A DNA stretch of 26,097 bases from Pseudomonadota bacterium (GTDB lineage: Bacteria > Pseudomonadota > Alphaproteobacteria > Caulobacterales > Caulobacteraceae). Below, piece by piece: positions 17,005-25,545 of the stretch. Numbering within the stretch: the first letter of the stretch is position 1; every line of letters starts with the position of its first letter. The stretch lies in NCBI GenBank assembly GCA_023433655.1, contig JAEYUE010000021.1:1-26097 (forward strand). Reading direction: 5' to 3'. A program made the translations under genes and the position numbers. The notes below the pieces were generated by a model. It was not told the DNA's origin, did no database searches, and saw nothing but the letters and a program-made list of their open reading frames with translations.

Positions 17005-17919
17005 TCAGCGGCCGCTGCTGGCGACGACGATATTTCGGGTGCGCGGCGGCGTCGGCGGTCTGGGAGGCGCCGGGGGCGCCACGCGCAGACCGGTGACCCC
17101 GCGGCAGGCGCGGGCCGTGAGGCCGTCGGGCAGACGGGTGGAGGCATCGCCGCAGGCCCGGCCGACCTGGGCCTGGCTGAGGCTCCGGGCGCGCGACAGG
17201 TCGGCGCCCCGGATGTCGGTCCGGTTCATTTCGGCGCCGTCGAAGTCCGCGCCGGCGAAGGCTCCCCCGGTCAGGCGGGCGCCGTTCAGGGTCGCGCCGG
17301 AGAAATCCGCCGAGCGGAAGTCGCCGTTGGCCAGGTTGGACATGCTGATGTCGGAGCCCGAGAAGTCCGTGCCGCGCGCCCGCACATTGGCCAGGGTGAC
17401 GGCCACCAGTTCGGCGTCGCTGACGTCGGCGCCGCTGAGCACCGCCCCGTTCAGATTGACGTAGGACAGCTGCGCCCCTGACAGGTCGGCGTTCGCGAAC
17501 TGGGCGCGCATCATGGTCGCGCCCGCGGCGTCGACCCCGGAAAGGCTGGCGGCGTTGAAATTGGCGCCGCTGAAGTTCGTCCCGTTCAGAGTGGCGCCGT
17601 CGAGGTCGGCGCGGCTGAAATCGCTGCCTGAGAAGTTCGACCCCACCAGCGCGGCGCCGCTCAGGTCCGCGCCGACGAGGGTGGCGTTGAGGAAGGCGGC
17701 GCCGTGGAAGGCGGCCCCGCTCAGGTCGCGTCCGGACAGTTCACAGCGGTTGCACGAGCCGCCCAGCGACACCATCCGCGCCATATCGCGGTCCTGAAGT
17801 CCGAACTGCAGGCGGATCTCCGCCGCCGCCGGCGTGGCGGCGAAAACGGTCACGGCGGCTCCCGCCGCCAGGCTGGCGGTCAGGAGGCGACGGATCAGGG
17901 GCGAGGCGAACTGGGTCAC
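17005..17919 (-). CDS. Secreted pentapeptide-repeat protein (larger paralogue)
   Basis: A 304-residue protein with a signal peptide (cleavage after AAA at about residue 33). A CxxC segment (GGSCNRCELSG, about 53-63) is followed by about 20-30 pentapeptide repeats of the A(D/N)LXX type (for example ADLSGA, SNFSGS, ANFNAA), which should form a right-handed quadrilateral beta-helix. A C-terminal cap LSQAQVGRACGDASTRLPDG with a further Cys ends the domain, and a Pro/Arg-rich tail (about 280-304) follows. The start is GTG at 17919, since no ATG precedes the signal peptide; the nearest GGAGG is about 12 bases upstream, rather far. It is a tandem paralogue of the next gene. Molecular function is unknown; cytoplasmic gyrase-mimic pentapeptide proteins differ in lacking export signals. 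Confidence 0.88.
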   Translation of the reverse strand: MTQFASPLIRRLLTASLAAGAAVTVFAATPAAAEIRLQFGLQDRDMARMVSLGGSCNRCELSGRDLSGAAFHGAAFLNATLVGADLSGAALVGSNFSGSDFSRADLDGATLNGTNFSGANFNAASLSGVDAAGATMMRAQFANADLSGAQLSYVNLNGAVLSGADVSDAELVAVTLANVRARGTDFSGSDISMSNLANGDFRSADFSGATLNGARLTGGAFAGADFDGAEMNRTDIRGADLSRARSLSQAQVGRACGDASTRLPDGLTARACRGVTGLRVAPPAPPRPPTPPRTRNIVVASSGR

Positions 17920-17993
17920 GCTCTGGTTCTGCCTCCAAACCCCGGCAAACCCTACTTAAATCGCCGTAAGGTGGGTGACCGTCCTCGTTCAGC

Positions 17994-18485
17994 TTAGCAG
18001 TGCGGGATGGTCAGTCCACGCGGCAGTTGCGTCGCCTCGTCGCCGCAGGCCTGGTTCAGCCGCGCCTGGGTCAGGCCGGTCGCCCGTTCCAGCGAGGCGC
18101 CGGCGAAGTTCGTCCCGCTGAGCGTCGCGCCGCTGAAGTTGGCGCCGTCAAGATAGGTCCCGACAAAGCTGGCGTTGGTCAGGTCCGCGCCGGCGAAGCT
18201 GGAGCCCGAGAACACCCCGCCGTAGGCCTCGACGTCGCGCAGGTCGGCGTTGCTGAAGCGGGTGCGGTTCATCACGCTGAGGCTCAGGTCGGCCTGCCGC
18301 AGCCGCGACCCGCTGAGGTTCAGTCCCCGGGCCTGGAGGCCGGAAAAGTCGCCCTGGAACAGGTTGCAGCCAGGGCAGCTGGCGCCGCCGCGGACGCGAG
18401 CGATCTGGCCGGCGTTCTGCGCCGAGGCAGGCAGGGCGGCGGCGAGCGCGGCGACGGCGAGGACGGCGATCAGGATAGGCTTCAT
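17994..18485 (-). CDS. Secreted pentapeptide-repeat protein (smaller paralogue)
   Basis: A 163-residue protein with a signal peptide (MKPILIAVLAVAALAAALPASA, cleavage before QNAGQ). Its CxxC segment (ASCPGCNLFQG, about 36-46) matches that of the larger paralogue, and about 16 pentapeptide repeats (ADLSLS, TRFSNA, ANFSGA, TNFAGA) follow. The C-terminal cap LTQARLNQACGDEATQLPRG, then GLTIPHC, also matches. It lacks the Pro-rich tail. The ATG at 18485 has GGAG about 7-10 bases upstream. It lies 63 bases after the RNR-like gene and 74 bases before the larger paralogue, so the three may form one transcript. No function is known; the export signal and conserved cysteines suggest a disulphide-capped periplasmic beta-helix. 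Confidence 0.88.
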   Translation of the reverse strand: MKPILIAVLAVAALAAALPASAQNAGQIARVRGGASCPGCNLFQGDFSGLQARGLNLSGSRLRQADLSLSVMNRTRFSNADLRDVEAYGGVFSGSSFAGADLTNASFVGTYLDGANFSGATLSGTNFAGASLERATGLTQARLNQACGDEATQLPRGLTIPHC

Positions 18486-18548
18486 GACGGGCTCCGTGTC
18501 TCGCAGGGCGCTGCAAGTCCCGCGCCATTGTGCCCGGCAATCGTTGAT

Positions 18549-20951
18549 TTATCCCTGCATCGAGGGCGCGGCGCCGCAGGTGTCGCAGACCCATCCGGCG
18601 CCCCGCTGCTGCAAGGAGAAATCGCCGCAGGAAGGGCAGGCGGTCGCTTCGGCCCCGGCGGCGGCGTCCGCGGGCTGGGCGTCCCGCCTCTGGCCGAACG
18701 GAATCACCACGAGATTGTCGGGCGCCGCGCCGCGCGCGAATCCCTTCGAGATGAACCGGGCCGCGGGCACCGAATGGGGCTCGCCGTCCCCCGACGCGCC
18801 GCCGCCGAGGTCGTCCGCATTCAGTCCCTCGGGTTCAGCGTTGGCGAGCTCCTGCCGCCCCAGGTAAGACACGCCCAACTCACGGAAGATGTAGTCGAGA
18901 ATCGAGGTCGCCGAGCGGATCGAATCATTGCCCGTCACCCGGCCGGCCGGCTCGAAGCGGGTGAAGACGAAGGCGTCCACGAACTCGTCGAGCGGCACGC
19001 CGTACTGCAGCCCGATCGAGATCGCGATGGCGAAATTGTTCATCAGCGAGCGGAAGGCGGCGCCTTCCTTGTGCATGTCGATGAAGATCTCGCCCAGCTC
19101 GCCGTCGTCGTACTCGCCGGTGTGGATGTAGACCTTGTGGCCGCCGACCGCGGCCTTCTGGATGTAGCCCTTGCGACGGTCGGGCAGCTTGCGGCGGGTC
19201 CGGTCTCGCTCGACCACCTTCTCGACGACACGCTCGACGGCCCGCGCCTCCGGCTCCCGCCGCCGCTCCCGCGGGGTCTCAGGCTCCGGCAGGTCCAGCC
19301 AGCGGCCGGCCGGAGCCGGGCGGCGCACCAGGCGCACGGCGCCGCGACCCTCGCGGGCCGCCTCGCCGAGAATTCGCACGGCTTGGGCGGACGTGGTTCT
19401 CCAGTCGATTTCGACGGGCGTCGGGTCAGGCGCCAGGCTGTGCGCCTCCAGGACGCCGCGCAACCGCGCTTCGAAGTCCGCCGGATCGTCGAGGAGTGGC
19501 CGCAAGTCCTCCGGCGCGTCGGGCCACGACGACAGGTCGCCGTGACCGAAGGCCCAGGCCTGGGCCTCGGCGACGGCCTCGGCCGTAAATCCGAGACGGA
19601 TCAGCAGCGGCTCCTCGCCGACGTCCTCGACGCCGAGCACATCGCGCAGGAAGCCGGCGTCAAGGACCGGTGCGCGGAAGGCGTCGTCCAGCCGGTCCAC
19701 CCGGAAGAGGGCCGATTCGATCGCCTCCAGCTCGACATCGGTCAGGCCGCGGGCGCGGAGGGCGGCATGATCGACTCCGGGGGCGCCGACGAGCGTACGC
19801 CGCCCGAGCAGGCGGCGTTCGGCCGCCTCCAGATCGCCCCCCGCGGCCGCGATGGCGTTGGCGATCGAAGGACGCAGCCGCTGTTCGATCCCGCCGTCGG
19901 CGCTCTGGAAAACGTCCAGGGCCGCCAGCGGCGTCAGCCCGAGGCGCAGGTCGGCGTCTGCGTCGGTGACGAACAGGTTGCACGGCCGGATGCTGGCGAC
20001 GACCGCCGCAAGATCCTCGGCGAGGGCTGCGGCTTCCGCAGGATCGCCGCCGAGGGCCAGATCGGCGAGGCCGCCGAGACCGACGCTCAGCGGCGCGTCG
20101 CCACCGGCTTCCGACCACAGGCTGACGAGGCGCGAAAGGGCGAGCCCGAACTGATCGCCGGCGAGGGCGTGCAGGGCCGGCAGCGAGATCTGCACGGCCA
20201 GCCCGGCCGCAGCCGCGGCGAGGGCTTCGGCGGCTCCGGCGTCGAACGTCAGGATCAGATCGCCGTCCAGTGCGGCCTCCGCCGCCAGACGCGCGACCGG
20301 CGCGCCCGAGGCCACGAGATCGCGATCGGCCACGGCGATCATGGGGCTGAACAGGGGCGGCGGAAGCGGGCCGGCCTCGACGGGGTCTCCGGAAATCGCG
20401 CGGACGATATCGGCGTCGGTCGCGCCCGCCCGGCGTGCGGCGACGGCGGCGCGGGCGAGGGCCGGATTGCTCGCCGGATTCCTGCAGTCCGCGGCCGGCC
20501 CCTCGCAGCGGCTCACCGCATCGGCGACCGCCACGAGCGCGGCCGCGACCGTTTCGACGGCGCCGGAGGCCAGCCGCGCCGCGCGGCGTCGGGCCATCTC
20601 GGCGGTGAGTTTGGGATCGACCGCGGGATCCGCGAGGTCGAGTCCCGCACCGTGAGGCCGGCCCACGGCCGCCGGCGTGGCGGCGCCCAGCAGCAGGACC
20701 GCCGTCAGATCCTCGGCCGCGTCCCGCTTGAGGCCATGCTCTCGGGCGAAGCAGCGTGCCGCCTCGGCGAGGGGATCGGCGCTGTCGGGATCGACGCCCC
20801 GGCTTTCGGCCCACTCAAGCCAGGCTTCAACCTGGACGTCGGGCCAGTGCTCCGGCGCCCGCACCGCGACGATCCGGTCGGCGCGTTCGATCTCGCGCAC
20901 CGGGCGCGGAACGAGGGCGGCGATCGGGGCGAAGCGGAACGGCGGTCGCAT
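18549..20951 (-). CDS. Class II ribonucleotide reductase-like protein, apparently non-catalytic (TSCPD domain)
   Basis: An 800-residue protein whose C-terminal third closely resembles the end of adenosylcobalamin-dependent RNR (NrdJ): the charged helix [14 protein letters not shown] (571-584), [14 protein letters not shown], the TSCPD domain (about 587-710, with [25 protein letters not shown] and [19 protein letters not shown]), and a zinc motif (Cys772, 775, 789, 792). The first 550 residues are strongly diverged. Segments such as CEG...[11 protein letters not shown] (149-165), [10 protein letters not shown] (289-298) and VGAPG (388-392) recall NrdJ, but the catalytic NPC-E motif is not found. 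The protein is about two-thirds of the usual alphaproteobacterial NrdJ length as I recall it. I infer a degenerate paralogue with a regulatory or structural role; true enzyme activity is unlikely. The ATG at 20951 is provisional (see findings). Confidence 0.8.
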   Translation of the reverse strand: MRPPFRFAPIAALVPRPVREIERADRIVAVRAPEHWPDVQVEAWLEWAESRGVDPDSADPLAEAARCFAREHGLKRDAAEDLTAVLLLGAATPAAVGRPHGAGLDLADPAVDPKLTAEMARRRAARLASGAVETVAAALVAVADAVSRCEGPAADCRNPASNPALARAAVAARRAGATDADIVRAISGDPVEAGPLPPPLFSPMIAVADRDLVASGAPVARLAAEAALDGDLILTFDAGAAEALAAAAAGLAVQISLPALHALAGDQFGLALSRLVSLWSEAGGDAPLSVGLGGLADLALGGDPAEAAALAEDLAAVVASIRPCNLFVTDADADLRLGLTPLAALDVFQSADGGIEQRLRPSIANAIAAAGGDLEAAERRLLGRRTLVGAPGVDHAALRARGLTDVELEAIESALFRVDRLDDAFRAPVLDAGFLRDVLGVEDVGEEPLLIRLGFTAEAVAEAQAWAFGHGDLSSWPDAPEDLRPLLDDPADFEARLRGVLEAHSLAPDPTPVEIDWRTTSAQAVRILGEAAREGRGAVRLVRRPAPAGRWLDLPEPETPRERRREPEARAVERVVEKVVERDRTRRKLPDRRKGYIQKAAVGGHKVYIHTGEYDDGELGEIFIDMHKEGAAFRSLMNNFAIAISIGLQYGVPLDEFVDAFVFTRFEPAGRVTGNDSIRSATSILDYIFRELGVSYLGRQELANAEPEGLNADDLGGGASGDGEPHSVPAARFISKGFARGAAPDNLVVIPFGQRRDAQPADAAAGAEATACPSCGDFSLQQRGAGWVCDTCGAAPSMQG

Positions 20952-21150
20952 GGGCGGTCTCGTCAAGGCTCGGCCGATGCTAGACCTCCTGACGACATTC
21001 GCAATAAATCTAGCGTGTGGAGGTCGGGTTACCCCCAAGATGTTGAGGGCGAAGCCCCGCGCGACGCGCTGGACGGAACGCCTGCGGCTTTCTATGATCG
21101 GCCGACGTCGCCAGCCTCCCCCGAGCGACCTGAATGAGTGGATTTCCAAG
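20952..21150. other. Divergent intergenic region between the RNR-like gene and NDUFA12
   Basis: 199 bases that must hold both promoters. On the minus strand GCTAGATT (21007-21014) and on the plus strand GCTAGACC (20979-20986) each match the caulobacter -10 consensus at 7 of 8 positions, but neither has a good -35. A minus-strand AGGAGG (20985-20990) is a perfect Shine-Dalgarno sequence with no standard start codon at normal distance. No cobalamin riboswitch motif was recognised. Confidence 0.4.
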
Positions 21151-21543
21151 GTGCTAGGCAAGATCTTCGGCTGGACCAGCGGCGCGACCCTCGGCACCCT
21201 GTTCACCATCGCCAAGCGCGGCCAGCTGGTCGGCTCGGACGAGTTCGGCAACCGCTATTACCTGTCGCGGGACAGCAGCAGCTATGACGGCCGCCGCCGC
21301 CGCTGGGTGGTCTACAACGGCTACGCCGACGCCTCCAAGGTGCCGCCGGACTGGCACGGGTGGCTGCACTACACCATCGACGAGCCGCCGACCGAGCGGC
21401 CGCTGCCGCGCCGGGCGTGGGAGAAGGATCACCTGCCCAACCTGACCGGCACCCCGATGGCCTGGCGGCCGCAGGGCTCGCTGGCGGCCGAGGGCCGCCG
21501 TCCCGCCGCGACCGGCGACTACGAGGCGTGGCGTCCGGAATGA
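21151..21543 (+). CDS. NADH:ubiquinone oxidoreductase 17.2 kDa-like subunit (NDUFA12 family)
   Basis: A 130-residue homologue of the mitochondrial complex I accessory subunit NDUFA12 (B17.2), found in alphaproteobacterial complex I. Typical stretches are [59 protein letters not shown] and [15 protein letters not shown]. It probably supports assembly or stability of the peripheral arm at the inner membrane. No ATG fits the family N-terminus; GTG at 21151 is chosen because similarity begins there, although no clear ribosome-binding site precedes it. Its stop overlaps the start of the DUF2155 gene (ATGA). It stands apart from the nuo operon, as is usual for this gene. Confidence 0.9.
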   Translation: MLGKIFGWTSGATLGTLFTIAKRGQLVGSDEFGNRYYLSRDSSSYDGRRRRWVVYNGYADASKVPPDWHGWLHYTIDEPPTERPLPRRAWEKDHLPNLTGTPMAWRPQGSLAAEGRRPAATGDYEAWRPE

Positions 21544-22223
21544 CGCGGAAGCGGGGCATCTTCGCGGGTGTCGCGGCGCTGGCCCTGCTGGCGTCGGGGG
21601 CTGTCGTGGCCTCGGCGCTGACCGATCTGCCGCAGGAGGCCCAGCCGGCGCAGGACCCCACAGCGGACCTGAACCGCCAGCCGACGCCTGCGACGCCGCC
21701 ACCGACCGTGCCGCCGGAGCCCGCGCCCGAGGCCGAGCCTGCGCCGGCGCGGCCGATCCCGATCACCCCGCCGGTTCCAGTGATCGTCGTCGCCGACGAC
21801 GCCGCGGAGGACGAGGCTGAAGACGAGGCGGACGAGGCCGAGGCGCCTGCTGCCGAGCCGGCCGCTTCCCAGCCTGCGCCGGACGCCGCGCCGGGCCGTC
21901 GCCAGCGCGCGCGCATCGCCGTCATCGAGGCGGTCGACAAGATCACCGCCGAGAAGATGCGCTTCGAGGTCGAGGTCGGCGGGCGACCCGTGCGCTTTCA
22001 GAAGGCGCTGATTTTCACCGCCCGGGCCTGCGAGATCTCCGCCCCCGACGAACTGGTCGAGGACTCGGTCGCCTATCTCGAGGTCAGCATCCAGCCGCGC
22101 GGCGTCCTCCAGGCCTCCCAGCCGCGCCAGATCTTCCGGGGCTGGATGTTCGCCTCGGCGCCGGCCGTGAACGGCCTGCAGCACCCGGTCTACGACGCCT
22201 GGGTGGTGGGCTGCAGGGCGTAG
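21540..22223 (+). CDS. DUF2155 family exported protein
   Basis: A 227-residue protein. An N-terminal hydrophobic segment (about 7-25) could be a signal peptide or anchor. A long Pro/Ala/Glu-rich linker (about 35-115) with an acidic run ([13 protein letters not shown]) leads to the conserved DUF2155 domain (about 120-227: [63 protein letters not shown]). Function is unknown. The start ATG overlaps the NDUFA12 stop by 4 bases, so the two are translationally coupled; this pairing is common in alphaproteobacteria. The 3' end overlaps the convergent aat gene by 34 bases. Confidence 0.88.
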   Translation: MTRKRGIFAGVAALALLASGAVVASALTDLPQEAQPAQDPTADLNRQPTPATPPPTVPPEPAPEAEPAPARPIPITPPVPVIVVADDAAEDEAEDEADEAEAPAAEPAASQPAPDAAPGRRQRARIAVIEAVDKITAEKMRFEVEVGGRPVRFQKALIFTARACEISAPDELVEDSVAYLEVSIQPRGVLQASQPRQIFRGWMFASAPAVNGLQHPVYDAWVVGCRA

Positions 22224-22885
22224 TCGACCGCCTCCGCCCCGATCATGGGCGCCTGCAATGAGCCGGCGTCGGTCGGCACGGTCCGGGCCGCCTTCAGCAG
22301 CCTGAGATAGTCGGCCTGCGGCGTCTCCACGGCGCCGAACTGGCCGAGATGGGCGGTCAGGAACTGGGCGTCCAGCAGGCGCCAGCCGCCGCGCTTAAGC
22401 CGGGCGACCAGGTGCACGAGGGCGACCTTGGAGGCGTCGCGTTCGCGGCTGAACATGCTTTCGCCGAAGAAGGCCCCGCCGAGGGCGACGCCGTAGAGGC
22501 CGCCGGCCAGCCGTTCGTCGCGCCAGCACTCGACGGAATGGGCGTGGCCGCGGGCGTGAAGCTCGCCGTAGAGACGGCGGATGGGATCATTGATCCAGCT
22601 GTCCTCGCGGCCGGGCGCAGCGGCAGCGCAGGCCTCGACCACGGCGTCGAAGGCGGTGTTGACCCGCACCTCGAAGACCTCGCTGCGAACCGTTCGCCGC
22701 AGGCGGGACGGGATGCGGAAACCGTCCAGCGGTATGACGCCGCGCTGATCCGGCTCGACGAGGAAGACCCGCGGATCGTTGCGGCCCTCGCCCATGGGGA
22801 AGACGCCGGCGGCGTAGCAGTCCAGCAACTGGTCCGGGCCGAAGCCGCCGAACGGGCCGCTGGCGCTGAAGCCCGGCTCCTCCAC
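22190..22885 (-). CDS. aat: Leucyl/phenylalanyl-tRNA--protein transferase
   Basis: A 231-residue L/F-transferase that adds Leu or Phe to proteins with N-terminal Lys or Arg, marking them for ClpAP through the N-degron pathway. Conserved parts are [74 protein letters not shown] and [15 protein letters not shown]. No ATG is suitably placed; the start is taken as GTG at 22885, 4 bases after the accC stop, giving normal family length. The frame stays open upstream into accC but reads as shadow sequence. The 3' end overlaps the DUF2155 gene on the other strand. Confidence 0.93.
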   Translation of the reverse strand: MEEPGFSASGPFGGFGPDQLLDCYAAGVFPMGEGRNDPRVFLVEPDQRGVIPLDGFRIPSRLRRTVRSEVFEVRVNTAFDAVVEACAAAAPGREDSWINDPIRRLYGELHARGHAHSVECWRDERLAGGLYGVALGGAFFGESMFSRERDASKVALVHLVARLKRGGWRLLDAQFLTAHLGQFGAVETPQADYLRLLKAARTVPTDAGSLQAPMIGAEAVDYALQPTTQAS

Positions 22886-22889
22886 CGCG

Positions 22890-24242
22890 TCAGGCTTCGG
22901 CCTTCTGGCGCTTCGCCCACTGCTCCAACCAGTGGATGTCGTAGTCGCCGGACAGGATGTCCGGTTCCTGCAGCAGCTTCTGGAAGAGCGGAATGGTGGT
23001 GTCGATGCCGCCGACGACCATTTCATTGAGGCTGCGCTTGAGACGGGCGATGCACTCTTCGCGGTCGCGGCCATGGACGATCAGCTTGCCGATCAGGCTG
23101 TCGTAGTAGGGCGGGATCGAATAGCCCGCGTAGATGGCGCTATCCAGCCGCACCCCCAGGCCGCCGGGGGCGTGGAAGTCGTTCACCGTGCCCGGCGACG
23201 GGGTGAAGGTCTCGGGGTTCTCGGCGTTGATCCGGCACTCGATGGCGTGGCCCTCGAAGGTCACATCCTCCTGCCGGAACGACAGCGGCAGCCCCGCCGC
23301 GATGCGGATCTGCTCCCGCACCAGGTCGACCCCCGTGATCATCTCCGTCACCGGATGCTCCACCTGCAGCCGGGTGTTCATCTCGATGAAGAAGAACTCC
23401 CCGTCTTCCCAAAGAAATTCAATGGTTCCCACGCCGAGGTAGCCGATCGCGGCGATGGCCTTGTTGACGGTCGCGCCGATGGCGGCGCGCTCGGCGGCCG
23501 ACAGGGCGGGGGAGGGGGCCTCTTCCAGCACCTTCTGGTGCCGGCGCTGCAGCGAGCAGTCGCGTTCGCCGAGATGGACGACATTGCCGTGACTGTCGGC
23601 GATGACCTGCAGTTCAATGTGGCGCGGCTTCTGGAGGTAACGCTCCATGTAGACGGCGCCGTTGCCGAAGGCGGCCTGGGCCTCGGATTGGGCCGTCTGG
23701 ACGGCCTCGACAAGGTCATCGGCGGTCAGGGCGACCTTCATCCCCCGCCCGCCGCCGCCGGCCGCGGCCTTGACGATCAGGGGGAAGCCGATCGACTTCG
23801 ACGCGGCGACCGCGGCCGCAACCGTCTCAACCTCGCCGTCCGAGCCCGGGACCACGGGAATGCCCGCGTCCTTGACGGTCTGCTTGGCGGTGATCTTGTC
23901 GCCCATGACCCGGATGTGCTCGGGCTTGGGCCCGATGAAGGTCATGCCGTGGGCCTCGACGATCTCGGCGAAGCGGGCGTTCTCGGACAGGAAGCCGTAG
24001 CCGGGATGGATGGCCTGGGCGCCGGTGATCTCGGCGGCGGCGATGATCGAGGGAATGTTCAGGTACGACTTGGCGGCCGGGGCCGGGCCGATGCAGACGC
24101 TCTCGTCGGCCAGCCGCACCCACATGGCGCCGCGGTCGGCCTCGGAGTGCACGGCGACCGTGGAGATGCCCATCTCCTTGCACGCCCGGTGGATCCGCAG
24201 GGCGATCTCGCCGCGGTTGGCGATGAGGACTTTCGTGAACAC
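22890..24242 (-). CDS. accC: Acetyl-CoA carboxylase, biotin carboxylase subunit
   Basis: A 450-residue ATP-grasp enzyme that carboxylates the biotin carried on AccB. Visible are the N-terminal [14 protein letters not shown], the ATP-binding Lys116, the glycine-rich loop [12 protein letters not shown] (158-169), [20 protein letters not shown], and the active-site block [14 protein letters not shown] (287-300, with Glu287 and Arg291). Length equals the usual form. It begins 4 bases after the accB stop, the classic accBC arrangement, and is followed by aat. Confidence 0.97.
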   Translation of the reverse strand: MFTKVLIANRGEIALRIHRACKEMGISTVAVHSEADRGAMWVRLADESVCIGPAPAAKSYLNIPSIIAAAEITGAQAIHPGYGFLSENARFAEIVEAHGMTFIGPKPEHIRVMGDKITAKQTVKDAGIPVVPGSDGEVETVAAAVAASKSIGFPLIVKAAAGGGGRGMKVALTADDLVEAVQTAQSEAQAAFGNGAVYMERYLQKPRHIELQVIADSHGNVVHLGERDCSLQRRHQKVLEEAPSPALSAAERAAIGATVNKAIAAIGYLGVGTIEFLWEDGEFFFIEMNTRLQVEHPVTEMITGVDLVREQIRIAAGLPLSFRQEDVTFEGHAIECRINAENPETFTPSPGTVNDFHAPGGLGVRLDSAIYAGYSIPPYYDSLIGKLIVHGRDREECIARLKRSLNEMVVGGIDTTIPLFQKLLQEPDILSGDYDIHWLEQWAKRQKAEA

Positions 24243-24246
24243 CGGA

Positions 24247-24759
24247 TCAGGCCTCGAGCAGGACGAGGGGTTCGCCGAACTCGACCGGCTGGCCGTCGCC
24301 GACCAGCACCTCGGCCACGACGCCGTCGCGGGGCGACTGGATCGGGTTCATCGTCTTCATCGCCTCGACGATGAGCAGGGTCTGGCCCTTCTTCACCTTG
24401 TCGCCCGGCTGGACGAAGGGCGGGGCCTCGGGGGCCGGCTGAAGATAGGCGGTTCCGACCATCGGCGACTTCACCTCTTCACCCTGGCGGGCGACGATGG
24501 TGGCGGGGTCGGACGGCATGGAGGCGGGCGCAGAGGCGGCCGGGGCGTGGGCGGCCGGGGTCGCCGGCGCCGGGGCGGCGGCGTAGTGCACTGGCGCGGC
24601 CGCCGTGACCTCGCGGGCGACGCGGATCTTCAGATCGTCGCGCTCGACCTCGATCTCGGTCAGATCGGTGTCGTTCAGGATGTCGGCGAGGGCGCGCACC
24701 AGGGCGGTGTCGATCTCCTCGTTCTTGAGCTTGGGCGCGGACGTCTTGGGATCGGCCAT
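24247..24759 (-). CDS. accB: Acetyl-CoA carboxylase biotin carboxyl carrier protein
   Basis: A 170-residue BCCP. The N-terminal helical segment (about 10-50) is followed by an Ala/Pro-rich swinging linker (about 53-85) and the biotinyl domain (about 95-170). The biotinylated lysine is Lys135 in VEAMKTMN, and [19 protein letters not shown] contains the thumb loop typical of the AccB type. The ATG at 24759 is preceded by a purine-rich AGAAGAGG. It lies 19 bases after aroQ and 4 bases before accC. Confidence 0.97.
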   Translation of the reverse strand: MADPKTSAPKLKNEEIDTALVRALADILNDTDLTEIEVERDDLKIRVAREVTAAAPVHYAAAPAPATPAAHAPAASAPASMPSDPATIVARQGEEVKSPMVGTAYLQPAPEAPPFVQPGDKVKKGQTLLIVEAMKTMNPIQSPRDGVVAEVLVGDGQPVEFGEPLVLLEA

Positions 24760-24778
24760 GGGAGCCTCTTCTTACCTT

Positions 24779-25246
24779 CTAAACCGAACGGTCGGCGGCG
24801 GCGCGCTGTTCCTGCGCCAGCCGCAGGGCGGCCTGGACCGCCAGTTCGTAGCTGAACGGGCCGAAGCCCGAAACCACGCCGGCCGCGACCGGCGAAACAT
24901 AGGAGCGGTGGCGGAAGCGTTCGCGCGCCGCCGGGTTGGACAGGTGGCATTCGACGATCGGGATCGTCAGGGTCTTCAGGGCGTCCAGCAAGGCCACGGA
25001 CGTGTGGCCGTAGCCGGCGGGGTTGAGCACCAGGGCCGCAGCCTTGTCGCGGGCTTCCTGGACCCAATCTATCAGTTCGCCCTCGTGATTGGTCTGGCGG
25101 AAGACCACGGTCGCCCCGTCGGCCGCGCGTTCGCACCGCGCCTGGACGTCGGCGAGGGTCTCGCGCCCGTAGACGTCAGGCTCGCGGACCCCCAGCAGGT
25201 TGAGGTTCGGGCCGTTCAGGACGTAGAGGACGGGGGCTTCGGGCAT
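24779..25246 (-). CDS. aroQ: 3-dehydroquinate dehydratase, type II
   Basis: A 155-residue dodecameric-type enzyme of the shikimate pathway that dehydrates 3-dehydroquinate. The motif [17 protein letters not shown] contains catalytic Arg21 and Tyr26. Asn75-Pro-Ala-Gly-Tyr, His81 and the catalytic His101 (VECHLSN) are present, and the substrate loop [20 protein letters not shown] is intact. The order aroQ-accB-accC is conserved in many proteobacteria. A promoter candidate lies about 40 bases upstream of the ATG. Confidence 0.95.
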   Translation of the reverse strand: MPEAPVLYVLNGPNLNLLGVREPDVYGRETLADVQARCERAADGATVVFRQTNHEGELIDWVQEARDKAAALVLNPAGYGHTSVALLDALKTLTIPIVECHLSNPAARERFRHRSYVSPVAAGVVSGFGPFSYELAVQAALRLAQEQRAAADRSV

Positions 25247-25289
25247 GCGCTCGAGGTTATGACATCCGGCCGCGCGGATTCGGAGCGGC

Positions 25290-25317
25290 CTTTTAGCGGA
25301 GGCGTGGCGGTAATCAA
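25290..25317 (-). promoter_or_regulatory. Probable promoter of aroQ-accB-accC-aat
   Basis: On the minus strand TTGATT (25317-25312) is followed after 14 bases by GCTAAAAG (25297-25290), a 7 of 8 match to the caulobacter -10 consensus at a permitted spacing. Transcription would start near 25283, giving an aroQ leader of about 37 bases. Confidence 0.45.
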
Positions 25318-25323
25318 ACCGCC
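25306..25323. repeat. Palindrome in the thiS/aroQ divergent region
   Basis: GGCGGT (25306-25311) and ACCGCC (25318-25323) form a perfect 6-base inverted repeat around the 6-base centre AATCAA. That centre is the putative -35 of the aroQ promoter on the other strand. It could be an operator, but no regulator is identified. Confidence 0.4.
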
Positions 25324-25347
25324 CGCCGGAGAGATTGACGTAACGGC

Positions 25348-25545
25348 ATGCGCATTCAGGTCAATGGCGATCCCCGCGAGGTCGCGGCGGCGACGGTTCT
25401 GGCCCTGGTCGAGGAACTGGGGCTGGACGTGCGCAAGGTCGCCGTGGAGCGCAATCTGGAGATCGTGCCGAAGTCGCTGCACGCCTCGACCGCGATCGCC
25501 GCGGGCGACCGGATCGAGGTGGTGCAGTTCGTGGGCGGAGGGTGA
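25348..25545 (+). CDS. thiS: Thiamine biosynthesis sulfur carrier protein ThiS
   Basis: A 65-residue beta-grasp protein ending FVGGG. The terminal Gly-Gly is the site where ThiF adenylates the carrier and sulfur is loaded as thiocarboxylate for thiazole synthesis by ThiG. The segment [11 protein letters not shown] and the closing [13 protein letters not shown] are typical of ThiS rather than MoaD. thiG does not follow; the next gene is an unrelated small one overlapping the stop. No TPP riboswitch is visible in the 101 bases upstream. The nearest ribosome-binding-like purines (GGAGAG) are about 15 bases before the ATG, so initiation is not well defined. Confidence 0.85.
   Translation: MRIQVNGDPREVAAATVLALVEELGLDVRKVAVERNLEIVPKSLHASTAIAAGDRIEVVQFVGGG

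Noticed and set aside
17005..18485. Quinolone-resistance (Qnr/MfpA-like) pentapeptide proteins
   Set aside because: Both proteins have signal peptides and cysteine caps and lack the Qnr loops; an exported protein could not protect gyrase.
18000..21137. 1045-codon plus-strand frame opposite the pentapeptide and RNR-like genes
   Set aside because: It has no recognisable domains and a shadow-type composition; the minus-strand genes have signal peptides, repeats and the TSCPD domain.
20952..21150. Cobalamin riboswitch upstream of the RNR-like gene
   Set aside because: No B12-box-like sequence was recognised, and 199 bases shared with a divergent promoter leave little room. A covariance-model search would settle it.
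25247..25347. TPP riboswitch upstream of thiS
   Set aside because: The conserved CUGAGA and pyrophosphate-sensor sequences are not present in the 101-base gap.
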